DNA of 57,932 bases from an uncultured Rubrobacteraceae bacterium (GCA_902806085.1 CADCVH010000131.1:1-57932), one strand, 5' to 3'. Positions 39,928 through 49,213 are shown, numbered from the stretch's first letter. Program-made: numbers and translations. The notes: generated by a model from the sequence alone, not told the origin.

Positions 39928-40352
39928 ACCTCAGTCCTCCGTTCTAGTCCCCCGCGCACCGGACGGGCCGAACTATCCGCCCGCATCGTCCTCGGCGCCA
40001 TCTTTAAAAGCAACAAGTTCTCCACCACGTAGACCCCGGCCAAGCCGCAAAGCATCGGAAGAACCGGCCACGCATCGAGGTAGACCGCCACCCCCACCGC
40101 CGCGACCACCAGCACGAGCCTGCCACCGTAAGACGCGACCCCGAGCAGTATCCTCACCCCGGACGGCCGCACGGTCAACAGCGACACGGTGAGCGCGATG
40201 GAAGCGAACCCGGCCACCCCAACCCCCACACCATATAGGAACGAGACCGTGTGCGCCCGCTCGAAGTAGTACCAGACCGCCCCCGCGACGGGTATCGCCA
40301 GCGCCAACGCCAGGGCCGCGCCTTTCAGCGCGAGCCGCGAGTGCGTGCTCAA
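39924..40352 (-). CDS. atpI: ATP synthase I-like membrane protein
   Basis: A 142-residue protein with four hydrophobic segments (ALALALAIPVAGAVWYYF, SFLYGVGVGVAGFASIAL, GRLVLVVAAVGVAVYL, PMLCGLAGVYVVENLLLLK) in the place where atpI is usually found. AtpI helps assemble the c ring and may carry magnesium. The start is the TTG at 40350-40352, overlapping the stop of the preceding gene (TTGA); the open frame to 40622 is shadow. Sequence identity to AtpI is weak, so the assignment rests on size, topology and position. Confidence 0.75.
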   Translation of the reverse strand: MSTHSRLALKGAALALALAIPVAGAVWYYFERAHTVSFLYGVGVGVAGFASIALTVSLLTVRPSGVRILLGVASYGGRLVLVVAAVGVAVYLDAWPVLPMLCGLAGVYVVENLLLLKMAPRTMRADSSARPVRGGLERRTEV

Positions 40353-40576
40353 CCGCCCCCCACCTGCTTCAGGGCCGTGTACAGGTAGTAGAGCGAAGCC
40401 ACGAAACCTACCAACATACCGAGAAGCAGGAAGAGCGGCAGCGTCCCGACCAACCAGTCGAGCCCGTACCCGCCCAACGTAAAGATCGCTATGATGAACA
40501 TGAAGGCGAACCCAACATGGAAGAAACGGGCGTAGTTGCCACCGGAGTCGTCCCGTTGAGAATCGGCGTTCGGCAT
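40349..40576 (-). CDS. atpZ: AtpZ/AtpI family small membrane protein
   Basis: A 75-residue protein with two membrane helices (VGFAFMFIIAIFTLGGYGLDWL and FLLLGMLVGFVASLYYLY, in parts), of the AtpZ type that co-occurs with AtpI and is thought to aid ATP synthase assembly. The GGYGLDWLVGTLPLFLLLG pattern is characteristic. An ATG at 40586-40588 lies inside the promoter -10 box, so the start is taken as the ATG at 40574-40576, giving a leaderless message. It is the first gene of the atp operon. Confidence 0.85.
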   Translation of the reverse strand: MPNADSQRDDSGGNYARFFHVGFAFMFIIAIFTLGGYGLDWLVGTLPLFLLLGMLVGFVASLYYLYTALKQVGGG

Positions 40577-40583
40577 CACGGGA

Positions 40584-40612
40584 ATCATACCCTACGGCGA
40601 AAATTGTTGCAA
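40584..40612 (-). promoter_or_regulatory. Promoter of the ATP synthase operon, leaderless
   Basis: Minus strand TTGCAA (40607-40612), 17-base spacer, TATGAT (40584-40589). Seven bases separate the -10 box from the ATG at 40576, so transcription should start at or next to that codon. It lies in the 60-base gap after the alpha/beta hydrolase gene. Confidence 0.7.
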
Positions 40613-40647
40613 AGAGTTTCAAGCTCCTCGGCTCCGTGCCCGTCGGG

Positions 40648-41529
40648 TCATCGGAGGATCCCGGCTTCGCTTCTGGGCCGAACGAAATCGGCTATGTGCG
40701 CGGCAAGGGCCCCGGGCCGGTCTTCTGGCACGAACGCACGGGACCCGGTAACGAACCGCAGTCGAGCGTCGGGGAAGTCGTCCTGCAGGCGCCGGGCGTA
40801 CCGCGGCAAGAAGAAAACGTCGTCGGTTCCCCAAACTATCAAGACCGGACGCCGGAAACCCGGAAACCGCTTTGCGGCCTCCAACGTGTACCGTTTCGAA
40901 ACCTGCCGTAGAAACCGCGTCAGGTCACGGCGAACCCCCGCGTTGCCGATCAGGTTCGCGAAGTAGGCGTCGAGCGTGGCCTCATCCATCCGCCGTTTCG
41001 CGACGGTTTTCAGCAATAAGCGCCGGGCCGACCGGGCCCTGAGCAACCACGCCAGGAGGTCCACGTAGCGCGGGCCGAGCAAGCGCGGAACGTGATGAAA
41101 AAGGAGGTTGAACTGCCACGGGAAGAAGGCTTCGTACGCGTCGCAATTGGTCAGGACGAGGCGGCCGACCCTCTCGGGGTGCTCGGCGATCACGATCTGG
41201 CAGATGGCCCCGCCCGTGTCGTTGCCGACGAGGGTTACGTCGCCCAGACCCAGGGCCGACATAAAGTCCGCGACGAGCCGGGCAACCCCCCGCGGGCTCA
41301 TGTCCGTCTCGCGGCCCATCGGAAGGGCGTGCGCGCCGAGCGGTAGATCCGGCACGATGCACCTGAACCGCCCCGACAAACCCGCAACCACGTCCCTCCA
41401 CAGCACGCCACTGGCCAGTAGGCCGTGCACGAAGACTATCGTCGGCCCGCTCCCGACCTCCCTGTAACGGATCACGTCCTGCCCCAACCGAACTTCCCTC
41501 TCCTCCCCCATCACCCGCAATTCCGTCAC
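40648..41529 (-). CDS. Alpha/beta hydrolase, TetR-linked
   Basis: A 293-residue alpha/beta-hydrolase-fold protein. The oxyanion region is FVHGLLASGVLW, the elbow is VGNDTGGA, in which aspartate replaces the usual serine nucleophile (GNDTGG). This is the haloalkane-dehalogenase/epoxide-hydrolase pattern, where the aspartate attacks the substrate. The acid is in VWGTDDVFF. The region near the C-terminus (RLRFVTGSRAFVPEDRP) lacks the typical histidine motif GHFP and instead reads GSRAFVPED, so the catalytic base may be missing. The start is GTG at 41527-41529 behind GAAGGGAG. It is divergent from tetR and probably regulated by it. Confidence 0.82.
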   Translation of the reverse strand: MTELRVMGEEREVRLGQDVIRYREVGSGPTIVFVHGLLASGVLWRDVVAGLSGRFRCIVPDLPLGAHALPMGRETDMSPRGVARLVADFMSALGLGDVTLVGNDTGGAICQIVIAEHPERVGRLVLTNCDAYEAFFPWQFNLLFHHVPRLLGPRYVDLLAWLLRARSARRLLLKTVAKRRMDEATLDAYFANLIGNAGVRRDLTRFLRQVSKRYTLEAAKRFPGFRRPVLIVWGTDDVFFLPRYARRLQDDFPDARLRFVTGSRAFVPEDRPGALAAHIADFVRPRSEAGILR

Positions 41530-41559
41530 CCTGCGCTCCCTTCGTCGGGTTGTAACAGC

Positions 41560-41588
41560 ATGATACCTCTTTACTGACATCACGTCAA
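41560..41588 (-). promoter_or_regulatory. Promoter of the TetR-linked alpha/beta hydrolase
   Basis: Minus strand TTGACG (41583-41588), 17-base spacer, TATCAT (41560-41565). Its -35 lies inside the operator-like palindromes at 41575-41602, so a bound repressor would block it. Confidence 0.65.
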
Positions 41589-41602
41589 TAGACATCGTGT
41601 CA
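41575..41602. promoter_or_regulatory. Tandem palindromes, probable TetR operator
   Basis: Two palindromic units in the 120-base divergent gap: TGAC ATCAC GTCA (41575-41587) and GACA TCG TGTC (41591-41601). Their centres lie about 15 bases apart, near one and a half helical turns. Position and symmetry fit binding by the adjacent TetR-family protein controlling both genes. Confidence 0.6.
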
Positions 41603-41649
41603 ATAAGGAGGTAGATTGTCGCCATGCAGAGAGGGAGCCGGGTGGGAAG

Positions 41650-42285
41650 GTGAGTGGGGAGCGCAGGCGGCGTCGAAAGCCGGAGGAGGCGGAGCGTGCG
41701 ATCCTGGCGGCGGCGAGGTCTTTTCTGGCGGAGCATCCGTTTCGGGAGATGAAGGTGGAGGACGTGATGGCCCGCACGGGACTGTCGCGGCCCGCGTTCT
41801 ACGCGTACTTCAAGGACCGCTACGAGTTGGTGACGCGTCTTTTGGAGGGCATAGGCGGGCTATTGTTCGCGGTTGACCGCCGCTGGTTGGTCGGGGATCC
41901 GGCCGTGGGCCGGGAAGAGTCTAGTGAGATCTTGAGGCAGGCATTGCGGGGAGGGGCGGAGACGTTCGAGCGGTACGGGCCGGTGCTGCGGGCGATCTCG
42001 GATGCGGCGAGCTACGACGGGCGGGTCGAAGAGATGTACAGGTTCGGCCTGATCGAACGCCTCATCGTCGCCGTGACGGCCAGGGTCTCCCGCGACGTGG
42101 AGGCCGGCATCTCACCCGAAGGCCTGGCCCCCCGGGAGACCGCCCGGGCGCTCGTGTTCATGACCGAGCGGTACCTGATCGAGGCCTACGGGCGGACCCC
42201 GGGGCGGAAGCGCGACGACCGCGAGGCGGTAGTCCGCACGCTGGAGACGGTCTGGATCAGCACGCTCTACGGCACCGACGGTTAA
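41650..42285 (+). CDS. TetR family transcriptional regulator
   Basis: A 211-residue repressor. The N-terminal helix-turn-helix (about 13-58) reads ILAAARSFLAEHPFREMKVEDVMARTGLSRPAFYAYFKDR (in parts), the classical TetR DNA-binding signature. The C-terminal ligand domain is EthR-like (ETFERYGPVLRAISDAASYD). The start is GTG at 41650, the only start-type codon in frame before the domain, behind GGGAAGGT. A short open frame of nine codons (41624-41653) ends across this start and could act as a leader. The ligand is unknown. It converges with the deaminase gene, the last 4 bases overlapping. Confidence 0.88.
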   Translation: MSGERRRRRKPEEAERAILAAARSFLAEHPFREMKVEDVMARTGLSRPAFYAYFKDRYELVTRLLEGIGGLLFAVDRRWLVGDPAVGREESSEILRQALRGGAETFERYGPVLRAISDAASYDGRVEEMYRFGLIERLIVAVTARVSRDVEAGISPEGLAPRETARALVFMTERYLIEAYGRTPGRKRDDREAVVRTLETVWISTLYGTDG

Positions 42286-42779
42286 GCCGCGGGCCCGAAC
42301 CTGACCATCTCCAGACCGCCTTCGGCCGCGAGCTCCATAGCCAGCGGGTCCGGGTAGCCGCCGGCGTAGCGGACCTCACCGATGCCGGCGTTCATGATCA
42401 TCTTCACGCACATGAGGCAGGGTTGGTGGGTGCAATAGATGGAGGCGCCTGTTACGGAGACGCCGTGGTAGGCGGCCTGGATGATGGCGTTCTGCTCGGC
42501 GTGTAGGGTACGCTGGCAGCTCTCGCGGCCGTCCACTATCCGGATCAGGCACCCCACGTCGTCGCAGTGGGGCAGCCCGGGCGGGGAGCCGTTGTAGCCG
42601 GTAGTGAGGATGCGCTTGTCGCGCACGATCACGGCCCCGACCGCGAGCCGCGGGCACGTCGAGCGGGTCGCGACCTCGTGCGCGATGCGCATGAAGTACT
42701 CGTCCCAGGAGGGACGGACCCTTTTCAGGGTCTCGTGTTCGCGTGCGGTGTCCACCTCGGGGTTCTTAAAGGGTTCCAT
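42282..42779 (-). CDS. Deoxycytidylate (dCMP) deaminase / ComEB-type deaminase
   Basis: A 165-residue zinc deaminase that makes dUMP from dCMP, feeding thymidylate synthesis. Zinc ligands are in HAEQNAI (His and catalytic Glu) and PCLMC (two Cys). A CDD-fold block with STCPRLAVGAVIVRDKRILTTGYNGSPPG (in parts) is characteristic of dCMP deaminases. The start overlaps the upp stop by 14 bases, linking it to glyA and upp in one nucleotide and one-carbon operon. Confidence 0.92.
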   Translation of the reverse strand: MEPFKNPEVDTAREHETLKRVRPSWDEYFMRIAHEVATRSTCPRLAVGAVIVRDKRILTTGYNGSPPGLPHCDDVGCLIRIVDGRESCQRTLHAEQNAIIQAAYHGVSVTGASIYCTHQPCLMCVKMIMNAGIGEVRYAGGYPDPLAMELAAEGGLEMVRFGPAA

Positions 42780-43393
42780 AGAGCCTGTCGCCCGCGTCGC
42801 CGAGGCCGGGAACTATGAACGAGCGGTCGTCGAGCTCCGGGTCGATGGCGGCGGTGTAGAAGTTTACGTCGGGGTGCTCGCGCGTTACGCGCTCGACGCC
42901 GGGCACGGCGGCGACGGCGTGGAGGCAGGAGATCCAGGCCGCCCCCTCCTCCTTGAGCTTGTCGATGGTCGCCGAAAGGCTGCCGCCGGTGGCGAGCATG
43001 GGGTCGAGGACGAGCACCAGGTACTCTTCGAGGTTCCGGGGCAGGTTGACGTAGTACTCGACGGGCAGGGCCGTCTCCTCGTCGCGCCGGAGGCCCATGA
43101 AGCCCACGGTGGCGCGGGGGAGCAGGGCCAGGGCGCCGTCCAGCATCCCGAGGCCGGCGCGCAGGACGGGCACGAGGCAAACGGGGCCCGAGATATGGTC
43201 GACCTCGGTCTCCGTGAGCGGGGTGTTTATCCTCTCCGGCCGGGTCGGCATCCTCCTCGTCGCCTCGGCGACCATGATCAGGGCGAGCTCGCGCATCGCC
43301 TGCCGGAAGTCCGTCGTAGGCGTCCGCTCGTCGCGCAGGACGGCGAGCTTGTGACGGCTCAACGGGCCGTCCACGACGAAGAGGTTTTTAGCC

Positions 43394-43401
<8 letters not shown>
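42766..43401 (-). CDS. upp: Uracil phosphoribosyltransferase
   Basis: A 211-residue pyrimidine salvage enzyme converting uracil and PRPP to UMP. The PRPP loop is [16 protein letters not shown], and the uracil-binding end is [13 protein letters not shown]. The start is the ATG at 43399-43401, overlapping the glyA stop by 8 bases; the longer open frame is glyA shadow. Length is normal. Confidence 0.96.
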
Positions 43402-44617
<1,216 letters not shown>

Positions 44618-44735
44618 GTTCTACCTCCGCTCGGGGTTGGGCCTCTCGGGTGTTCTCTCTTGGCGGTGACGCCGGGGTTGCGGTCTGTGGGCCTGTATCT
44701 CCCCCCGTCCTCCCTGTCGCCTGGCACTGACCGGG

Positions 44736-44764
44736 AGTATAGAGGCTGCCCGCCACGCCCTCAA
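44736..44764 (-). promoter_or_regulatory. Promoter of glyA with a long leader
   Basis: Minus strand TTGAGG (44759-44764), 17-base spacer, TATACT (44736-44741). Transcription would start near 44729, about 110 bases before the glyA ATG. The leader is purine-rich with a small hairpin (GGCG TCAC CGCC), but no known glycine, SAM or tetrahydrofolate riboswitch pattern was recognised. Confidence 0.65.
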
Positions 44765-44777
44765 ACGGGGGCTGCCC

Positions 44778-45365
44778 TTACCGTACTCCGGACTCCTTGG
44801 CGAGCATCGAGCGGAGCCGGCCCGGCTCCGCGGCCCCGTAGAAGAGGACCTCTTCTGCGGTGGCGACGGTAGGCACGCCGTGTATCCCGAGGCGCAGGGC
44901 CTCCTCACGGGTGGAGCGCAGGGCGACGAGCCTGGCCGGGTCCCATGCGGCCTCCAGCGCCGCGTCGGCGTCGAGCCCGGCCTCCCCGGCCGCCTCGCGC
45001 AGCACGGCGTCGTCTCCGATATCCAGGCCCTCCACGAAGAAGGCCCGGTGGGCGGCGTTCCGGAACGGCCTGCCCCTCCCTCTCTCCACCGCGAAGGCGT
45101 GGAGGGTGAGGGCCAGCGTCGAGCGGGGCTGGTAGCGGGGGACGTGGATCTCGACCCCGTGCTCGCCCGCGAGCCGGTAGACCTGCCCGCGCCAGTGCCC
45201 CCGGATGTACTCCCCACGCGGCGCCGGCAGCGGGACCGGCGCCGGCCTCAGCTCGAACGGCAGCCACTCCACCTCCGCCAGCCCCTCGTCCTCAGCCTCC
45301 TCGACCTCGAAGCCCATTACGTAACTGTACGGGCAAACCACGTCGAAAAAGTATCGTAGCGCCAT
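44778..45365 (-). CDS. DsbA family (FrnE-like) thioredoxin-fold protein, single-cysteine
   Basis: A 195-residue protein with an N-terminal thioredoxin strand and FFDVVCPYSYV: the active-site position is CPYS, with only the first cysteine. A helical insertion (about 60-150) follows, then GIHGVPTVATAEEVLFYGA with the cis-proline (GVPT). The FrnE/2-hydroxychromene-2-carboxylate isomerase branch of DsbA often has this form and acts on small molecules or with glutathione-like thiols. There is no signal peptide, so it is cytoplasmic. Function unknown. It is downstream of tsaC on the same strand. Confidence 0.82.
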   Translation of the reverse strand: MALRYFFDVVCPYSYVMGFEVEEAEDEGLAEVEWLPFELRPAPVPLPAPRGEYIRGHWRGQVYRLAGEHGVEIHVPRYQPRSTLALTLHAFAVERGRGRPFRNAAHRAFFVEGLDIGDDAVLREAAGEAGLDADAALEAAWDPARLVALRSTREEALRLGIHGVPTVATAEEVLFYGAAEPGRLRSMLAKESGVR

Positions 45366-45415
45366 CCTTGAGTACCCCCGGATCTCGTTCCAGCAATCGG
45401 AGGAGTTGTACTACG

Positions 45416-45991
45416 TTAGCCGGGCGGACCGCCGGTCAATTTGCGAAGCGTCTCACCGGTGAGCCCCTCCGTCGCGCGCAGAAGCCGCGTCTTCCCGCCC
45501 GAAAGGTCCACCACGGCCGAGGCCTCGCCGCTCCCGGGCTCGCCCTCCACCACAAGATCCACGGCGGCGGCCACATCCTCCTCCACCTCACCGAGCGACC
45601 GCGGCGCCGGCCCCCCCGACGGGTTGGCGCTCGTCGCGTACAAAGGCCCACCGTAAGCGCGCAGCACCCCCACCACGGCCCCGTCCGGAACGCGAACCCC
45701 GACGGTTCCCCCTCCACGCCGGTCCAGCACCAGCGTCAACGGGCCGGGCCATAGGGCTTCCGCAAGCGTCCGCGCGGGCGGAGGCACCTCGGCGGCGAGC
45801 GAGAACGCCTCCTCGGCCGACACGCAGAGCAGGGCGAGCGGCTTGCCGGGGTCGCTGCCCTTGATCTCGTTCAAGGGCCCCGCCTCCGCCGCCACGAGCC
45901 CGACCACGGTCTCGGTCGGTACAAGCACGACCCCGCCCCCCCGAAGAACGCGGGCCGCCTCCTCGCAAAAAGCCGTCTTCACCTTCCCCAC
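45416..45991 (-). CDS. tsaC: Threonylcarbamoyl-AMP synthase (Sua5/YrdC/YwlC)
   Basis: A 191-residue YrdC-fold enzyme that makes threonylcarbamoyl-AMP for the t6A37 tRNA modification. The block VLVPTETVVGLVA and the KGSDPGKPLALL region bind substrate, followed by LWPGPLTLVL and TSANPSGG. It is the short YrdC-only form. The typical K-R-x2-K motif is partly altered (IKGSDPGKP). The start overlaps the end of prmC by 13 bases. Confidence 0.9.
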   Translation of the reverse strand: MGKVKTAFCEEAARVLRGGGVVLVPTETVVGLVAAEAGPLNEIKGSDPGKPLALLCVSAEEAFSLAAEVPPPARTLAEALWPGPLTLVLDRRGGGTVGVRVPDGAVVGVLRAYGGPLYATSANPSGGPAPRSLGEVEEDVAAAVDLVVEGEPGSGEASAVVDLSGGKTRLLRATEGLTGETLRKLTGGPPG

Positions 45992-46839
45992 CTCAGCAGC
46001 GCCGCCCGGGGCGTGCCCGCGAGGTCCTCGCGCAGGCCCAGGGGCACGAAACCGGCGTCTTTGCCGAGGCCGAGCACGGCCTCCCCCTGCCCGTCCCCCA
46101 CCTCAAGCACCACGCCCGCGCCGTCCCTTAGCAGCGGTGGCGCCTCCTCGAAGACGCGGCGGTAGAAGAGGAGGCCGTCCGGTCCGCCGTCGAGGGCCGG
46201 GCGCGGGTCCCAATACCGCACCTCCGGGGCCAGTTTCTCCACGGCCTCCGCTTCGATGTAAGGCGGGTTTGAGACCAACAGGTCCACCCCGCGTTCCAGG
46301 ATGGTGAGGCCGGCGAAGAGGTCCGCGCGGTGGAAGCGGACGGATGCGCCGTTCTCCGTCGCGTTTTCTTTCGCGGCCTCCAGCGCCCTCGCCGAGAAGT
46401 CCGTGGCGTGCACCGTGGCGCGCGGGCGTTCCTGGGCGATGGAGATCGCGATGGCGCCGGAGCCCGTTCCGACGTCGAGGACGACGCCCTCGCCGCCGCG
46501 TTCGTCCAGAAGTTCGAGGGCGGCGTCTACCACGCTCTCCGTGTCGGGGCGCGGGATGAGGGTTTCTTCGTTTAGCCCGAGCACGAGGTTGCGGAAGTAG
46601 GCACGGCCCACTATCCGCTGCACGGGCTCCCGGTTGGCGCGGCGTTCGATCCAGCCGGCGTAGAGCCGCGCCTGCCCGTCGCTCAACGGTTGCCCGTGAA
46701 GGGAAAGCTCACCGCGCCCGACGCCGAGAAGCTCCGACAGGAGGACCTCAGCGGAGGCCTCGGGCTCGGGAGCGCCGGACCCCCGGAGTCTTCGCCCGGC
46801 GTCGCGGGCGGCATCCCGCGCGCGGAGGCCGGTCGGCAT
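45979..46839 (-). CDS. prmC: Peptide chain release factor N5-glutamine methyltransferase
   Basis: A 286-residue SAM-dependent methyltransferase that modifies the GGQ glutamine of RF1 and RF2. The N-terminal helical domain (1-85) is followed by the SAM motif VLDVGTGSGAIAIS and the catalytic LLVSNPPYIEAE. It is in the standard prfA-prmC-tsaC order, starting 3 bases after the prfA stop. Confidence 0.95.
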   Translation of the reverse strand: MPTGLRARDAARDAGRRLRGSGAPEPEASAEVLLSELLGVGRGELSLHGQPLSDGQARLYAGWIERRANREPVQRIVGRAYFRNLVLGLNEETLIPRPDTESVVDAALELLDERGGEGVVLDVGTGSGAIAISIAQERPRATVHATDFSARALEAAKENATENGASVRFHRADLFAGLTILERGVDLLVSNPPYIEAEAVEKLAPEVRYWDPRPALDGGPDGLLFYRRVFEEAPPLLRDGAGVVLEVGDGQGEAVLGLGKDAGFVPLGLREDLAGTPRAALLRWGR

Positions 46840-46842
46840 CGC

Positions 46843-47937
46843 TCAGCCGGGGGTTCCGGCGGCCTCGGCGGCGAGCTTCTCCGAGCGCTCCTTGGCGGCC
46901 AGGGCCCGGGTGAACTCTTCGAGGTCGCCGCCCAAAGTGGCCTCGAGGTTGTGGGAGGTGACGCCGACGCGGTGGTCCGTGATGCGCCCTTGGGGGAAGT
47001 TGTAGGTGCGGACCTTCGCCGAACGGTCGCCCGTGCCGACCTGGGCCTGGCGCAGGGCGCCCTCTTCCTGGGCCCGCTCCTGCATCTCGCGTTCGAGGAG
47101 GCGGCTCTTCAGGATCTTCATCGCCTGCTCCTTGTTCTGGAGCTGGCTCTTCTCGTTCTGGCACGTCACGACCAGGCCCGTCGGCTTGTGCGTGATGCGG
47201 ACGGCGGAGTCCGTGGTGTTCACGCTCTGGCCGCCGGGCCCGCTGGAGCGGTAGACGTCTATCTCGAGGTCGCCGGAGTTGATCTGCACGTCAACGTCCT
47301 CCGCCTCCGGCAGAACGGCGACCGTCGCCGTAGACGTGTGTATACGACCCTGGCTCTCGGTCTTGGGCACGCGCTGGACCCGGTGGGTGCCGCCCTCGTG
47401 CTTGAAGACGGAGAAGGCCCCGTCGCCCTGGACTTCGAGGGAGACCTCCCTGAAGCCGCCGACCTCCGCCGGGCTGGAGGAGAGCGTGTCGTGCTTGAAC
47501 CGCAGGCGTTCGGCGTAGCGGGAGTACATCTCCATAAGCTCGCCGGCGAAGAGGGCGGCCTCGTCGCCGCCGGCGCCGGCCCGGATCTCGATGATCACGT
47601 CCTTGTCGTCGTTCGGGTCGCGGTCGATAAGCTCCGTCCGGATCGTCTCCGAGAGCTCCTCGATCTTCTCCTCGGCCTCCCGCGCCTCCGCCTCGTAGTA
47701 CTCCCTCGTCTCGGCGTCCTCCGCCTGGGGAACGAGCTCCCGCGCCTCCTTCTCGGCCTCGACCGCGTCGAGAAGCTCCTGGCTCATCTCGGCGCCCCGA
47801 CGCATCCTCGCGTGCTCCTTGGCGACCTCGGCGTAGTGCCGCTGGTCGCTGTAGATGTTCGGGTCCGAGAGTTCTTTGGTTAGCGCTTCGTAGCGGCCGA
47901 GGGTCTCCTCGGCCAGCTTCACTACTTGACCGTCCAT
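46843..47937 (-). CDS. prfA: Peptide chain release factor 1
   Basis: A 364-residue class I release factor for UAG and UAA. GPGGQSVNTTDSA is the hydrolysis motif, and the stop-codon-reading tripeptide lies in HRVQRVPKTESQGRIHTS, where PKT replaces the usual PAT/PVT (PxT kept). The start is the ATG at 47935-47937, overlapping the stop of the DUF1385 gene (TAATG); the longer open frame is shadow. Confidence 0.96.
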   Translation of the reverse strand: MDGQVVKLAEETLGRYEALTKELSDPNIYSDQRHYAEVAKEHARMRRGAEMSQELLDAVEAEKEARELVPQAEDAETREYYEAEAREAEEKIEELSETIRTELIDRDPNDDKDVIIEIRAGAGGDEAALFAGELMEMYSRYAERLRFKHDTLSSSPAEVGGFREVSLEVQGDGAFSVFKHEGGTHRVQRVPKTESQGRIHTSTATVAVLPEAEDVDVQINSGDLEIDVYRSSGPGGQSVNTTDSAVRITHKPTGLVVTCQNEKSQLQNKEQAMKILKSRLLEREMQERAQEEGALRQAQVGTGDRSAKVRTYNFPQGRITDHRVGVTSHNLEATLGGDLEEFTRALAAKERSEKLAAEAAGTPG

Positions 47938-48851
47938 TAGATCACCAGCTTGTTCGTCGCCTCGTTGGGCGCTATCTTGGCCTGCTCTTCCATCGAAAGC
48001 ACCTTCTTCAAGGACGCCATGGCCACCTCGACCATGTCGTCGGAGGGCTCGCGCGTGGTCAGCCGCTGCATCTGCAGCCCCGGCCACACCAGCACCTTCA
48101 CCAGCGGCTTCTTCTCGTTGCGCGCGCTCCACATGATGAACTCGAAGGCAATGCCCGCGACGAGCGGGATGACGACCACCCGGCTCGCCAGCATGTACAG
48201 CCAGCCCTCTACGCCTAGCAGCGAGAACGCCAGGATAGAGAGGACCAGCACGTACAGGACGAAGCTCGTGCCGCAGCGGACGTGGCTCGTGTCCAGCTTG
48301 TGCGAGTTCTCCGGGACCAACTCCTCGCCCCGTTCGTAGACCTTTATAGCCTTGTGCTCGGCGCCGTGGTAGGCGAAGAAGCGCTTTATGTCCTTGCTGA
48401 TCCAGGTGATGCCGACGATGTACAGGATAAAGATCCCGATCCTGATCACGCCCTCGACGAGGTTGAACACGACCGGGTTCTCGATGCTGGTCCCAAGCAG
48501 CGCCCCGAGGCCCTTGGCCCCGAAGACCGGCGCGGCCAGAAAGAGCCCGAAGCCGAGCACGAGCGCGAAGAGCATCGTGCCAGCGATCTCCTTCTTGGAG
48601 AGCTCCTCTTCCTCGCCGAGCGCGATGTTCGTCGAGAGGGTGAGCGCCTTCATGCCGAGCCAGAGCGTCTCCCCGAGGGAGAGCGCCCCCCGGACGATCG
48701 GCAACCTGAAGAGTTTGTTTTTGCGGGTCACGGAGCGGAAGGGCTCGGCCCGGATCTCCACGTTGCCTTCGGGCGCGCGGACGGCCATCCCCCAGAAGTT
48801 GGGGGAGCGCATAAGCACGCCCTCCATTATGGCCTGCCCACCGACCCTCAA
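47937..48851 (-). CDS. DUF1385 family membrane protein (YqhQ-like)
   Basis: A 304-residue protein whose N-terminal block VGGQAIMEGVLMRSP is the DUF1385 signature. Several membrane helices follow (about 90-115, 140-165, 205-250), with the conserved motif FAYHGAEHKAI between them and CGTSFVLYV before the next helix. Conserved histidine and glutamate suggest a metal-dependent membrane enzyme, but no activity is established. It is commonly next to rpmE and prfA in Gram-positive genomes, as here. Confidence 0.9.
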   Translation of the reverse strand: MRVGGQAIMEGVLMRSPNFWGMAVRAPEGNVEIRAEPFRSVTRKNKLFRLPIVRGALSLGETLWLGMKALTLSTNIALGEEEELSKKEIAGTMLFALVLGFGLFLAAPVFGAKGLGALLGTSIENPVVFNLVEGVIRIGIFILYIVGITWISKDIKRFFAYHGAEHKAIKVYERGEELVPENSHKLDTSHVRCGTSFVLYVLVLSILAFSLLGVEGWLYMLASRVVVIPLVAGIAFEFIMWSARNEKKPLVKVLVWPGLQMQRLTTREPSDDMVEVAMASLKKVLSMEEQAKIAPNEATNKLVI

Positions 48852-48860
48852 AGGGCCTCC

Positions 48861-49118
48861 CTACTGGTTGCCCTGGCGGGCCCTGCGGCGGTTCTCGAAC
48901 CGCTGCACCCGGCCGCCGGTGTCCACTATGCGCTGCTTGCCTGTGTAGAACGGGTGGCTGGCGCTAGAGATGTCCAGCTCGACCAGCGGGTACTCGTTGC
49001 CGTCCTCCCACGTGATCGTGCGGCTCGTCTCTATCGTCGAGCGGCTGAGGATCGAGAACTCCGCGCTGTTGTCGCGGAACACGACCGGCCTGTACTCCGG
49101 GTGGATGCCTTTTTTCAT
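48861..49118 (-). CDS. rpmE2: 50S ribosomal protein L31 type B
   Basis: An 85-residue ribosomal protein. [18 protein letters not shown] and [13 protein letters not shown] are the type B signature, and there are no zinc-ribbon cysteines (C- form), so the protein does not depend on zinc. It follows the rho terminator and starts the operon that leads to prfA and prmC. Ribosome binding site GAGGAAAG. Confidence 0.95.
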   Translation of the reverse strand: MKKGIHPEYRPVVFRDNSAEFSILSRSTIETSRTITWEDGNEYPLVELDISSASHPFYTGKQRIVDTGGRVQRFENRRRARQGNQ

Positions 49119-49173
49119 CGTCTTTCCTCTTCCCTTACTCGTCTCTACGGTCCTACAGTTTAACCACGAAAAC

Positions 49174-49204
49174 GGGCAAGGTCCGGAAACCTCGGACCTT
49201 GCCC
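49174..49204 (-). terminator. Intrinsic terminator of rho
   Basis: A perfect 12-base-pair stem (49174-49185 with 49193-49204) with a 7-base loop. On the minus strand the stem is followed by GTTTTCG, a short T-run, and it begins 10 bases after the rho stop codon. An intrinsic terminator is a fitting way to end the rho gene itself. Confidence 0.85.
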
Positions 49205-49213
49205 TCGATGCTT

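Noticed and set aside
40577-40588. ATG at 40586-40588 as the atpZ start
   Set aside because: It lies within the TATGAT -10 box of the operon promoter, so it would not be in the transcript.
44618-44741. Glycine or tetrahydrofolate riboswitch upstream of glyA
   Set aside because: The conserved core sequences of these riboswitch classes could not be found.
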